The position numbers and the translations under genes were made by a program. The notes below the pieces were generated by a model. That model saw only the letters and a list, made by a program, of their open reading frames with translations, was not told the origin of the DNA and did no database searches. A DNA stretch of 64,000 nt from Brachycybe producta (Eukaryota > Arthropoda > Diplopoda > Playtdesmida > Andrognathidae). How positions within the stretch are numbered: the first letter of the stretch is position 1; every line of letters begins with the position of its first letter. The stretch is taken from the NCBI GenBank assembly GCA_036925085.1, contig JAUPFP010000002.1:12429607-12493606 (forward strand), in the 5' to 3' direction. Positions 1-11,135 of this stretch are shown here, in pieces.

Positions 1-1819
1 GATCATTGCAGAGTACGGTTCTGGAGACACCGGTAAAGGTTTCTTCGGACAGTGGATTCCACGACATCAACAGCAACGCGACGACGCCACTTACAATCCA
101 CTGTGGTGGATTATCGCCAACAATTGACAATTGTGGCATCGAAGAAGATGTTTGCGCGAGAACTTTGGCCGAGGATGTGGATCATTGCCACATTCCTGAC
201 CGTGGTACGAATGAGGCGCATTCCGTGATGGTTTGCATGCAGCAACAGTGGCAGACCGAGCTCGAAGGCGAACGGGAGAGGTGGATAAAACTGGTCCTCA
301 ACATGGAGTCCGATCAAAAAGAACTGCAAGAAAAACTGATCAAGGAAGAAGTGTCTCATAAGTCGGACGTCCTTCGAAGTGAAGTCTTCTGGAGAGAACA
401 GGTGGAACAGGAACGCCTAGAACAGGAACAGGAAAGAGTAGATCTCGTCGACAAGATCCTAGCTTTAGAGCTCCAGTTGGAGAACGCCAAAAAGAAGCAG
501 CGTTCTCGCGTTAAGAGAGATCTCTCGTTCGACGAAGACGACGGTGGGGGCCGTTGCGGCAAAGATTCCGTGAGACGGTCGAAGAGCTGGCGAGAATACA
601 GCACGACGTCTCTGCAGAACACCGAAAGCACCAGAAGGTGTTTGAGTGGGAAGATGATCAGAGACAGATGGGCAAAGAAGCCAGAAGAGACGAGCTTGGA
701 CACCGATTCCTCGGAGGACCATTCCGGTAACGAATTACTAACGAAAACGGCTCACAATTGCGGCAAACACAAGGTGTCCTGCTGTGCTAAACTCAATCTC
801 TATAAGGTTCGTGCCATTCATTTAATAGATGTCGTCATCATTCTAACGGCAAAAACAACTTCTCACTTCCAGTCCCAGTTGAGAAACAGTGGCAAGGAGA
901 TCGAATCACTCACGAAGGAGATTCAACGGCTACAACGAGAGTTCTTAACAAGAGGAACTTCGTTACGACTGGAAACTTCATCGGAAAGACCGAACTGCGT
1001 GGTGGACGTGGAGATGTTGCACGCCATCAATCAACACGTGAAGCAACAGGAACAAAGGTGTCGTCAGCTTGAAGCCACGATGGCCACGAAGACGTTGCAA
1101 ACGACTAAGGAGCTTCGAGGTTCAGAGAGTTTAGAGTAGCCGTAAAACTACCAGCGTTTTCTAACGCTGGTAGTTACAGAAAATATCCTTTCTAGGACAT
1201 TGGTCACATTCTCCTCTCGTTTTATTTTCAGATACACGTCACGCCTACGAAGAAGAACTTCGAAGAGTGATGCAAATGCTGTCCAAAACTAAAGGGTTAC
1301 TGAAAGAGAACACTTTGAAAGCCAGAGAACAGGTGATTTTCATTTTGAACAATTGTTACGAAATCCCTCGAGAAAGTGTTATGCGCACATTCAGTAGCGT
1401 GTTTATATCTGTTGAGGCCCCTAGGTGCTGTTGTGAGTTTGGGGCTCACAGTATGTATTTACTTGACTAATATTTTGACTTTGGGGGCAGCTAAAACGGG
1501 TGTTCCCTAGTGGTGCGCGCGCGCCTTTTGCGCCAACGCCAAAAATCTTCATTGCATTCATTAAGTGTGTGTGTGTTTTGCTTTTAATGTGTACTTTCAG
1601 AATGAAAAACTCCTTCAATCCGATCTGTTAATCAAAGAACTTTATATCGAGAACGCTCAACTGATGAAAACAGTTCAAATGTTAGAAGAGAAGAACGAAA
1701 TAATGAAAAAGTCCAATTTGAACCTTCAGCAGAAATATCTCACCCTGAATAAACTACTGACAGAAATGTGTAGAGTTCCTCCACCGCCACCTTCTTCGAC
1801 GACGTCTTCGTCAACTTAA
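1..1819 (+). CDS. NIN: Ninein/NINL-like centrosomal coiled-coil protein, C-terminal part (5' end outside window)
   Basis: Exons read as <1-806, 873-1119, 1232-1332 and 1601-1819 (TAA stop), giving 456 visible residues; all junctions are GT-AG and the phases fit (the 1119/1232 junction rebuilds a GAT codon). The visible protein is a charged coiled coil rich in Glu, Gln, Lys and Arg, with a Ser/Arg-rich linker near visible residues 160-245. The last exon carries LLIKELYIENAQLMKTVQ, which matches my memory of the conserved ninein/NINL C-terminus (LYVENAQLMKALQ, then a short coil and a proline-rich tail); here the tail is PPPPPSSTT. In that family the protein anchors microtubule minus ends at the centrosome. 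That role is inferred from the C-terminus only; the EF-hand N-terminal half is not in view. The gene is tail to tail with the peroxidase at 2806-8792. Confidence 0.75.
807..872 (+). other. 66-nt in-frame intron of the ninein-like gene
   Basis: The sequence AAG|GTTCGT...CTTCCAG|TCC is a good donor/acceptor pair. It is 66 nt, an exact multiple of three with no in-frame stop, so a retained intron would add 22 mostly hydrophobic residues (VRAIHLIDVVIILTAKTTSH...) to a charged coiled coil. I read it as an intron because its composition breaks the coil, but the sequence alone cannot exclude retention. Confidence 0.7.
1146..1175. repeat. Perfect 13-bp hairpin inside a ninein intron
   Basis: AACTACCAGCGTT, a TTCT loop, then AACGCTGGTAGTT: a perfect 13-bp inverted repeat in the 112-nt intron 1120-1231, starting 26 nt after the donor. 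In the transcript it would form a stable stem between the splice donor and the branch region. Confidence 0.85.
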
Positions 1820-2103
1820 AAGTCACAACGCGAGTGAAGCACCTGCTGCCTCGAGTGCAAAGCTCAAGGCGGCGCGAAAATAACTAGAATAATTATTGCC
1901 TCGGGCGCAAAACTTACGGCTCTGCTTAGTCACAACCAACCAAATTTATATAGCTCAAGATCAGATGCGGTAACTACAACAAAGTGAGTGAGGCACCTGT
2001 CGTTACGGGCGCGGAGCTCAGAGGCGCAAAATAACTAGAATGTGATAATACTTAATGAGGCGCCAACCTTATTCTTGATTCGTGCATGAAATTAGCTAGT
2101 TAA
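1820..2103. repeat. Duplicated approx. 90-bp segment downstream of the ninein-like stop codon
   Basis: Two diverged copies (about 1830-1905 and 1975-2065) share GTGA(G)GCACCTG, a CGGGCGC core, GAGCTCA and AAAATAACTAGAAT in the same order. It is more G+C rich than its surroundings and probably lies in the 3' UTR. I see no coding potential and no clear AATAAA here. Confidence 0.5.
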
Positions 2104-2378
2104 GATGGTTTATAAACAACTAGCTGATTTTCGAAATCTTAATTATTCTCTGTCTTATACGAGCATAAAAGCAAAATTAGGAGAAACTAGATAGTGTTTT
2201 AGAAACTAGAAGGGCAACCTCAATCAGTTATAGACGTTTAATTTGAAAGATATCAACATGAAAATGCTCTTTAATGATCGAGCTACCTTCTTCTAGTTTC
2301 TAACACACTTTAAATTAACATTTTGCAAAATAATCTGAGTTCAAGAAGCGCACTTTTTACACTTTTAAAACCAGCTTA
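2104..2378. mobile_element. CTAG-foldback MITE, copy 1
   Basis: Left arm TTTTAGAAACTAGAAGGG near 2197-2214, inner ATATCAACATGAAAAT, right arm TTCTAGTTTCTAACACACTT near 2291-2311. Outer arms reach GATGGTTTATAAAC on the left and TTTTAAAACCAGCTT on the right. No ORF. It lies between the convergent ninein-like and peroxidase genes. Confidence 0.75.
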
Positions 2379-2805
2379 AGGCTCCAGCCCAACATTATAT
2401 TTAGCTGTGGACTGTGTTGTTGGGTTTCCTTATTGTTGTTGTCATATACGAGTACGAGGTGACCACCGATGACCACTCTCCCCCCTCCCCCTCCTTGTAC
2501 ATATACATAAAGTACCGTTTCCACTCGTGGCCTTAAAATTCGCAATCAAAGAAGAGTTTTGTTTTTTTAGAAAAAATATAAGAGTTTGTTGAGCATAATT
2601 ACGACCGAAGTGACTAAAAACAAGGTCCTTCACACACACACACACACTTTAAACAATTGTGATTTAAAACACTATCGACGAAGAAAAGAGATAATAAATT
2701 ATTTACAGTCAGTTATTCTCGTTGCGATTTCTAGTCTAGATGATGATCATGATAATGACACTGATGAACAGAAGAAGGGGGTCGCGAGACACAAATGGAA
2801 TTCAT
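2379..2805. other. Spacer between two convergent genes
   Basis: A+T-rich spacer with a short C-rich run near 2479-2493 and a CA repeat at 2633-2647. It presumably holds the 3' UTR of the minus-strand peroxidase. I see no other gene. Confidence 0.6.
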
Positions 2806-5800
2806 TTAGCCGTCTTTGTTGTTGTTGGAATAAACGTCGTTGTTCTCGATGAAGTACGGTTCGGTGTATTCCTCTTTCCATTTGTTTAAATCAACGTACG
2901 GAATAGAAGGGTCACCGCAATAACGTCTTCGATTCCTGAGGGAAAATAAATTCATTTCGCAAAAAAAAAACAGAACAATAGAAATAAATCGATTGTGTCC
3001 CGCCCGAAACACGTTCGAAATGTCTTAGAAACTAGAAATCTTTAGTTATTCTGCAGTTTCAGAAGAGCAGCATTAAGGAGAAACTTGAAAGTGTTTTAGA
3101 AACTAGAACGGGTAGCTCAATCGCTTAATAGTAATTTTCTTTTTTTATAGACAAAAATATCGTCGGCTTAAAGTTGAATCGGTTTTAAAAGTTCATTTTG
3201 AAATATATTAACATGAAAAGGGATTGAACTACCCTTCTAGTTTCTAAAACACTTTCAAGTTTCTCCTTATGGAAAACAGAAAAAATAAACTAAGACGAAC
3301 TCATCAATTCCCTCTCTTGTGCACACAATCGTTAGAAGAAAAAACAAAATCACTTACCAATCGGAGGGAATGTGCATCACTAACGGCTGAATGTATTCGA
3401 TTCCTTCCGCATTTTCACAGATTATCCGCGCCAAAGACGCTTTTCTCAATTCCTCCAATTGAGCTGCAAAACGAGAAAACACAAATTAACACTCCAAAGT
3501 AACGAATACGAAAAATATTTACGAATAACAAACCTCGAGTGAAAACGACTCGTCCGTCGATCGGAGCGTTCTCGTACCAGAACCTATCGCCAGCACGAAG
3601 TTTGTAAAATTGTTTGCTAATTATACAAGCAAAAGTGGGTCCCAAAATGCCGCCACCTTTCACCGGTATCTCGGAAACACCGGCTGGAAACAGATCGATG
3701 TCGTCGACAGATCTTCGAATAAACAAATTATTTCTCGCACTCGTCATTCGTTTAAATCGACAACAGTTGAAAACGTGATTGTTCCTTACCGATACATCTG
3801 TTGAAAAATATCGACCGAATACGGATTCATGTATTGCCTCAGTTCGTCGAAACTGTGAACTCTCTTCAAGCCGCAATATTCGCGCCATTCGTTATAAGGA
3901 GGAATTCCGTTATCTCGTCCACGTTGAATGTTGATGGCAACTAGATCTTGACCAGAACCCAAGACGCCGGGTTCGTACAGACGAGTCGTGATCTAGAACG
4001 AACCCGAACGTTAAATGGATTCGTAGATCATCGAAAAAAAGTCAAAACAAGGCAGGAGCGGACTGGCCTATTGGGCATTTTCCGTGATGAGCCGCAGAAA
4101 TTGCAAGCTGGATAAATTCATTAATGGGAAAGTAATATTTTTAGCAGCAGAAAACTCGCCACGCTCGCTAGTGAAAAATAGCAACAACAATGACATTTAT
4201 TGTGGGCCAAAATGAAAATTGGTCCACGGTGGTTAGGGTTCTAGCTTTAAAAAGTGGCAAATAATATTGGCGGGCCGTTTTTTTTTTGGCCCAGTCCGCT
4301 CCTCCGAAATAAAGACCCCACGAGATTTCGTTCTACTTCGTTAGAAAAGAAAGGATCCGTTATCTGAGCATGTTGATTGACGAGACCCATCAAGAGTTCG
4401 TCCATTTCGCCACCTCTGTAGAGACAGCTGCTGTTGAAATATTCGTCACCCAACCACGGAGACCAAGGAGCTTCCTCGTTGTTCATGTAATACCTATAGA
4501 TTTATATCAAATTCATCGACAAGTTCAACGAAACTCCTCCCCGACATGAAAACACCTCTTGAATTTCGCTTGAATGAGGCTGTGTCCAAAACGAAACGCC
4601 GCCGTCGTAAAGGCGTTCGTGATCGTCGGATTCACGTTGTAGTCGTAACCCTCGTAGTAGCCGTTCGTCACTAGTTCCAACTGACCGTTGGCCATTCCAC
4701 TCTCTCCCAGTAAGATCGGAAGAAATTCCTTGTAAGTGATGTGTTCGATTAGGGCACCTATGATCTTACGTCCCTCCTGAACAAAACAAAAAACGGTTTT
4801 CTATCTTTCAAACGACGGCTCTTCAACTTAGCATTCGTTTTGTTTAAGACGAAGTTTATGAACCTTTTTTGTTAGAAACTATAAAAGATTAGCTAAATCA
4901 CTTAATAGTATTTTTCATTTTGATATCTTTCAAAATAAACTTTGTATAAACAAAATTTAAAAGTTATCGTCTCTGCTTAACGTTCGGTAATTTTAAAAAT
5001 ATAAAAAATAGCTTAATTTGAAAGATATCAACATGAAATTACTACCAAGGGCTATAACTATCGACGATCGAGGTCGTCACTCAACGTTTCTGACGCTTAA
5101 ATTTAAAAAAAAAAAAGATTTGTAAATTCATGTTGGGGTTTCGCTGTAAACCTGATAAAGACGTTCGTCGTCCCAAACAGGATTCAACTGCTGTAATTTC
5201 TGCACAATTCTGTTGTGTTCTCTCATCCAAATGGTGTGCATCGACGTCAGCGATGGAAACATGTTGGCTCGAAAGTCACCTGAGAAGTTCTCACCACATT
5301 AATAACGAAAGAAAGATCATCAATCCAAATGAAAAGCGCCATTCGTTATATACCTGCCGTGAAACAGGTTGACATCCGACACAATCCTCCCATTCCAGTC
5401 GGAAGCAAATCTTTGTGTCCGTCTATCTCGGTCACCTTCAACCTCCCTGTGACACAATCAAAAGAGCGTTCGACTTACAGCACGTGCGACTCTTAGGAGT
5501 GTCTCGATCCGAGTGTTGTGTGCCGTTCATACGTTACCTCCCATGTAAGTCCGTAGATTTCGGGCATTCGCTTGCGTCGATCCGTAAATGGCAGAACCGT
5601 CGATGAAGGCGGTGTTATCGTTGTACTGCTCACGAAATGCTAAAACATAAAACATCGGTTCAGATCGGAAAAGAGCTTAAGAAGGAAGCACCTTACGTGT
5701 TATGTAGTCGCGGCCCGGATAAGGTTTCGATCGTACGAAATTCATACAACGGTTCCCGTAGGTAGCATAAAAAGGGTCGTCAGACGGAATCTCGATGGGA

Positions 5801-8792
5801 AAACATTCGGGATTCGTCTCGGCCTCACGACCGCAACACGAGATCTCACTTCCGGCATCATCTTTAAAAAGATAGTTAATAATTTAATATAGAATATTTG
5901 GAAATTGGGTTTGAAATGTGGTGGAAGACGGTACGAACCGGTCCAAACGGGTTTGTTGGTTAAGTCGTGGTTAAGGAATTGTCCCCACTGCATGAGCATG
6001 TGAGTGTATTGAGGGTAATCTCGCCTCACATCGTGAGCCAATCGGATACTCAGGCACCGAGCACACGGCAACGGAGAACCGTCTCGACCGAAGATACGAG
6101 GCTTTCCCTTTCCTAACAAAAACAAAACACCCGGCCCATTTATTATTTCACGTTGGATCCCGGGTTGCTTTTGGACGGCGCTTATTCAGTGCCATCCTTT
6201 AGAGATGTTGGATCTCTTAAACTATTTAGTTTAAAGTAATTAATCAAATTGTCATTAGTTTTATGTAGTTTGTGCTCTATTTTCTAACCACTAAGAAAAC
6301 GCCCCACAAACTCTGGTTATTCTGTCAATTCCAGGAGCAAAATGAAGAGAAACTAGAAAGCGTTTTAGAAACTAGAATGGTAGCTCAATCATTTTAATTT
6401 ATTTTCATGTTTAAATTAATATCTTTCAAAATAAGCTCTTTGTGTACCGTTCCTTAAGTTTGCAAAAAATAACCCAAATTTAAGGAGATATTTTATTAAT
6501 ATTTAATATTATAAAACGTTTATTTTCAAAATCATAAAAATACCTTAAAATTGATTGAGCCCTTCTAGTTTCTAAAACACTTTCTAGTTTCGTTTTAATT
6601 TCTTCGTTCATAAACCATCTTTAATTGAGATTTTTTTCCGTGTTTAGCGTGTTGTTTGTGATATTAAAAAAAGGAAAACGTTATAAAATAAACAATTGTT
6701 GATTTTGTGTCGTCGGTCTCTTGAGAATGATGTAACAAGTGGGATTGAAATTGGGGTCAAATTGTTGTCTAATTCGATAACAATGTGGCTTCATACACCC
6801 CAACACCACTACACTAAGTGTGTTTTCTACGTGGATTTTTTTCTCTCTCTCTCAATCTAAGCAGTGAATTCCACCTAAAAACCACACGAGAAATTAATTA
6901 TATAAGTTTACTTTAAAAATGTGTTTGGTTACATCCGATTAACCCCAATTTCAGGTATATCTCGTATTAAGAAATGTTTACAGATGGACAAAAATAAATA
7001 ACATTAATTACAAACTAATTTGTAATAGTTTCCTAATTAATAATTTCCTAATTAAAATTAAGAACAGATAAAGAAATTCCGAACAACAACTTAGAACTTT
7101 TAGAAAAAACAAAACAAATTGAAAGTATTTTTTTTTTAAGGAAATTATGGAAATTCGAAAATTCCCTTAAAAAGTTAATTTTAAAAGATGCGAACGTCAA
7201 AATTCTCTAATAAGTCACATTCAGGTTGCTCTTCTAGTTTCTAAAAAAACACTTTCAGATCTTTTTTTTTCGTAATATTTTTAATCAACGGCCGATTTTT
7301 CTAAATTCTGGTAATTCTAGTAGCTTCAAAAGAAACATTAATAAAAAAAAGGTGTTTTAGAAACTAGAATGGGTAGCTGCTAAATCACTTAAGGTGTATT
7401 TTTATGTTGTTGATATCTTTCAAAATAAACTTTTCAGCAGACAAAAAAATTATCTGTTCGAAGTTGTCTCATTTTCAAATTGACATAAAAAGTTAATTTT
7501 AAAAGATAGATCAACATGAAATTTATTCGTAAGCGACTGAGGTACCATTCTAGTTTCTAAAACACTTGAAGGTCTCTTCTTTTTGCACCTGAAAGCAACT
7601 TAAACGAACTTAATTTAGAGAAAGAAAGCGCCAACAAATAATAAAACACCTCACTGGTCAGTTTAACCAAATGACCGCTGTAAAAAAATCAATCAGTGGG
7701 TCAGTGGGTCAAGTCAGTCAGTATAGAGAAGGAGGAGGAGGAGGAGGAGGAGGAGGAAAGGGGGGCGGGGGGTCTTACCATCTGAATAGAAAGGTGGGAG
7801 GAGCCGAGCATAAGGCTTGCGGGCCCGACCCCACTTGGAGTACAACAAATTGTTGCATTCTCCGTTGTAAGAACGGTATTTCCAAACTGGACATCGGACA
7901 GCAGCTCGTTTGTCTCTCGTCCAATCTAAAAAAAAAACAACAAAATAAAAAAACAGGGACAAATTAAATTATATTTCGAAAATCACAACAGGAGACAAAT
8001 GATAAAAATGTCGTTTAAAAACCACATTTCTTATCTGGTGGTGGTTTGTGGTGGCGCCGACAACGACGCCACAAACTGTTGTCCAGCATAGCCCCCCCCC
8101 CCCACCCCCACTGACCTAACATTTAACTCGAATTTCAACATTCTCAACTCCAATTAAATCTTACTGATTTATCTTCTGGTCAACAAAAATGTTACTTTTT
8201 GTTATATAAACTAGAAGAGTAAAAACTTAAAAAAGTAATTTTCCAACATTTAAAGTTTTAAAAAAAAACTTTCAAATAAAATTGTCATCAAACGTTTATT
8301 TTGAAAGATAAAGCGACATGAAACCATTTCCAATTGAATTTTTTTTTTACTCTGAAACACTACTGAAACAAATTTATGGCATTTTTCTTTACTATAAAAT
8401 CAATTCAATTCTGATGGGACAGTGACATGTTGCAAATTTAGTTGCAAATTTACCAAAAACCGGTTCATTGCAATATTTTTTTTTCATTCATTGAAACAAC
8501 TAAAAAAAAAGGCAAACTGACCATCGTCCAGTTCATCATCTGATTTGTCGTGACCAACAACATCAACATGATCATGTTCCTGAACCGTTCCAGTGGCTTG
8601 CGTTCCTGTGGTGCCATTACTTGTGTCCTGAAACCAAACTCCACTTTCATGTGAGACACCAGTTGATGATGAATCCTGAAGTGGACTTTGAGTGGCCTTT
8701 ATGGAAGTGACCACCACAATGGACACATCCAGAAGAAGAAACACAACAAACACCACACTGTGGATCATCAAAACACTCTTATTAATATTCAT
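2806..8792 (-). CDS. Secreted animal haem peroxidase PxA (peroxinectin/chorion-peroxidase type), complete, 13 exons
   Basis: Exons on the complement, 5' to 3': 8522-8792, 7779-7925, 5939-6112, 5697-5861, 5538-5639, 5354-5446, 5152-5279, 4556-4776, 4337-4493, 3790-3992, 3534-3712, 3358-3463, 2806-2935. They sum to 2076 nt (691 aa plus stop), all GT-AG with matching phases. Residues 1-30 form a signal peptide with a hydrophobic stretch at about 8-28; a Ser/Thr/Asp-rich spacer runs to about 90, with a sequon at N59. The peroxidase domain opens with [16 protein letters not shown] (C102-N116). It carries distal [11 protein letters not shown] (Q184, H188), the calcium loop TAFIDGS (262-268), catalytic Arg R321, proximal FRFGHSLI (R422, H425) and [11 protein letters not shown] (N507). 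It should use hydrogen peroxide to oxidise substrates outside the cell or in vesicles. The usual haem-ester residues are replaced (N187, M324). The exact substrate is unknown. ATG 8790-8792 is the start just ahead of the signal peptide. Confidence 0.93.
3041..3290. mobile_element. CTAG-foldback MITE, copy 2 (in PxA intron 2936-3357)
   Basis: Left arm GAAAGTGTTTTAGAAACTAG near 3087-3106, right arm CTTCTAGTTTCTAAAACACT near 3234-3253, with TTCTCC beyond. The element fills most of a 422-nt intron. Confidence 0.85.
4053..4303. mobile_element. hAT-like MITE with GGAGCGGACTGGCC ends (in PxA intron 3993-4336)
   Basis: Left end CAGGAGCGGACTGGCC, right end GGCCCAGTCCGCTCCT, about 251 bp, no ORF. The CAGG(N)GCGGACTGG terminus resembles known non-autonomous hAT elements (from memory). 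A clean target duplication was not found: AAACAAGG on the left against AAATAAAG on the right is only a 6/8 match. Confidence 0.6.
4870..5062. mobile_element. CTAG-foldback MITE, copy 3, degenerate (in PxA intron 4777-5151)
   Basis: Left arm TTAGAAACTATAAAAGATTAG, then GATATCTTTCAAAATAAACTTT, and on the right TTTGAAAGATATCAACATGA. The far right arm is worn. Confidence 0.65.
6297..6622. mobile_element. CTAG-foldback MITE, copy 4 (in PxA intron 6113-7778)
   Basis: A nearly full copy with outer arm AAACGCCCCACAAACTCTGG and TTATTCTGTC on the left. Core arms TTTTAGAAACTAGAATGG (near 6363) and CCCTTCTAGTTTCTAAAACA (near 6560). Right outer arm ends CATAAACCATCTTT. Confidence 0.85.
7170..7262. mobile_element. 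CTAG-foldback MITE, copy 5, right half only
   Basis: AGTTAATTTTAAAAGATG followed by CTCTTCTAGTTTCTAAAAAA and ACACTTTCAG: the right arm without a left partner, in the same 1.67-kb PxA intron as copies 4 and 6. Confidence 0.6.
7288..7605. mobile_element. CTAG-foldback MITE, copy 6
   Basis: Left arm GGTGTTTTAGAAACTAGAAT, inner GATATCTTTCAAAATAAACT, right arm CCATTCTAGTTTCTAAAACA. Third element in PxA intron 6113-7778. Confidence 0.8.
7731..7758. repeat. (GGA)n microsatellite next to a PxA splice donor
   Basis: A run of GGA triplets followed by a G-rich stretch, 20-45 nt inside the intron after the donor at 7778 of exon 7779-7925. On the transcribed (minus) strand it reads as a pyrimidine tract. 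Confidence 0.8.
8195..8350. mobile_element. CTAG-foldback MITE, copy 7, degenerate (in PxA intron 7926-8521)
   Basis: AAACTAGAAGAGTAAAAACTT on the left, CGTTTATTTTGAAAGATAAA and CATGAAACC on the right. The right end is eroded. Confidence 0.5.
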
Positions 8793-10390
8793 ATTCCTAT
8801 ATTATCCAGGTTATTAGAAGACTTAAAAAAAGATGAAGACATTCAAAAGAAGAAGAAGAAGAAGAAGAAGATTTGAAAGAAGAAGAAACACTTTTCCTTT
8901 TTGTATTTATATATATTTCATAAAGTGGGTCTTTGGGGTGCCTCAAAGTGACTTTATTTGTGACGTTTCCGTGCGTCTTGTCCTAAAACATTCCTCCCCC
9001 ACTTCATCCCCCATTTTCCCCTCCTTGAGATTAGGTAATTTGGTGTTTTCTCTCACCCACCCCCCTCCCCCCCCCCCCAATATACAACTCCTCCACTTTT
9101 CTTTTTTAAAAAAAAAATGATAATATGTAGGTGAATTGCATTGTGTAGTACAGGTGAACGCAACACAAACTTCCGCATGGAGTGAGTGAGTGTGTGTAAA
9201 TTTGCATTTACCTATCAACATCATCATCATCATCATCATGGTTTGTATTTACATGACGATGATGATGATGATGATGATGATGAATTCAACCCCCTTTATT
9301 TGGAGTCCTCATTATACTAACCTAATCCAGTGAAAACAAATTCTCAGAAAATCTATGAAAACCGCATCTCAACCTGACATATTATTATCATTATCATTAT
9401 TATTCACTATATGAGGCCACTTTAATACACTTCATTCATCTTCTCACTTATTGAGAAAAATAATTAATTAATTAGAATTGCATTTACCAATTACCAATTA
9501 TATCAAGAATAATTACAATTGCTAAAATTTTAAAATAATTTTATTTGTACTCATTTTGAATTACATTTCAATAACAAATCCGATGAAAAATTAGAAAAAA
9601 AAATGTGACAATCGTAAATAAAATGAAAATATATGACAGAAAAATTTGTAACATATCTATTTCTACCTTCTCTATATGATAACTATATGCTGTCATATGT
9701 GTCTCATAGCATTATAATTGTCATACACAACTTAAAAATGATAAGAGGTGACCCATCATAAGTTAGGACTGTTATGAAACTTTTTCTGTAATGAAGCTCT
9801 CTCTGAATCGTATTATATTATGAAATGTGTAAGAAAAGTGTCACACACTAGAATTGTTTTATGACAATCAAAATTCAGAAAGAGAGTTAGTTTTTAAAAA
9901 TGTAATTAATTCAAAGTAAAGTTAAACTAATTAAAAAAATTAATTACTTTTTTTTCAATCATTTTTTTTAAAATTTTGTCATTGTATTTTAATTATACTA
10001 GCGACATATGGGTGAACTCTTTTCCTGGCTGTCATAAACCAGTTTCTTTAATTACTTTTAAAAGTAATTCAATTCCAATAGTTAATTACTTTGGGGTAAA
10101 TTACTTTTCTAACAAGTTTGCTCTTTTTTTAAAAAAAAACCCCAACACAAACACAGTTACAATTCAATTAATCATTTTAGCAAATAGGAAGCTCGCTTTT
10201 TTTCTTCTTCTTGGTTGTAATTTTTACTAATTAAAATCAACCCTAAAAACATACAAAGCACCAAACAACCAACCAACGAACCCAAACCCATATTTTCTTT
10301 TGTGTGAAAGTTCGTTTCCACTTTTTAACGAACCTCTGCCACTAAGAAAAACCAGTTTCTCAACTTTCTCCACTTCACTCTCTTATGATG

Positions 10391-10436
<46 letters not shown>

Positions 10437-10671
10437 TAAGACAAGAGAAAACAAATTGATGCAAATGAGGATTATTAAAAATAGAAAAAAATAATAACGT
10501 CTTTTTTTATATTTATTATAAGACTCGTCAAAATTAATAAGAGAGGTTGGTGAACGGAAACGTTTTATATGTTTTTTGCCTCGAGAACTTTTGTGTATTT
10601 CCTACTGTCTTGTCACAAGAAAATCACAAGAAGATCACAAGAACTCATCACTCACTTCCTACAACACTAAT
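8793..10671. other. PxA upstream region and A+T-rich spacer with microsatellites
   Basis: Holds (AAG)n at about 8848-8872, a C-rich run at about 9061-9079, (ATC)n/(GAT)n around 9219-9283 and (AAT)n at about 10387-10432. The PxA promoter and any 5' UTR must lie at the left edge, but I see no clear TATA box. No gene is supportable. Confidence 0.6.
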
Positions 10672-10970
10672 TACCTTGTACGCAACACATGAGTTAAATG
10701 AATTCAAATTAAATGCGTTTAAGTGACTTATACGGAATCCAGTTAAGGACATGAACACCAAATAAAAATTGACTTTTAATTATTAATATTTTAAAATTGA
10801 AATACTAAATCAATATTTTAATGTCAATAGTTTATTAGATTTAAGTATTAACTCAATATTTTGAGATTATTAACATTTGAATAAATTGAATTCGATATAT
10901 TGTTTGTTTGTCCTTCACGGGGCTCTGTAGAACACGTTTATTATTTAAATACATTTAAATTATCAGGTGT
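10672..10970. repeat. Dispersed approx. 300-bp repeat R, copy 1
   Basis: Begins TACCTTGTACGCAACACATG and ends TTTAAATTATCAGGTGTG. It includes AATCCAGTTAAGGACATGAA and CCTTCACGGGGCTCTGTAGA. Nearly the same series occurs at 35575-35865 in the same orientation. No ORF; probably non-autonomous. Confidence 0.75.
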
Positions 10971-10996
10971 GTGTACTAGGTATATAAGGGTAGAAA

Positions 10997-11135
10997 AATA
11001 AGACTTTTTCTAGTATTTAAGTCAAAGGTGTTAATTAAGTGGTAAACTCATGAACTATTTGATAGGAAGTTTTTCCTGTAAAAGTCGATGAATTTCTTAA
11101 ATTGACTTATCTTAAATACTAGAAAAAGTCTTATT
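10997..11135. mobile_element. 139-bp hairpin MITE with perfect 25-bp arms
   Basis: The arms start AATAAGACTTTTTCTAGTAT (10997-11021) and pair perfectly with 11111-11135. The spacer has no coding capacity. A second copy was not seen. Confidence 0.7.

Noticed and set aside
1120-1139. Ninein-like ORF running on to the stop at 1137
   Set aside because: A donor at 1119/1120 and an acceptor at 1231 give a phase-1 junction that continues the coiled coil into the conserved C-terminus, so the stop is intronic.
3610-3804. Plus-strand ORF opposite PxA exons
   Set aside because: Antisense shadow of two PxA exons and a 77-nt intron.
4307-4336. Later donor CTC|GTGGGG for PxA exon 4337-4493
   Set aside because: The earlier GAA|GTAGAA donor gives an ungapped match to PxB over this region and a better consensus.
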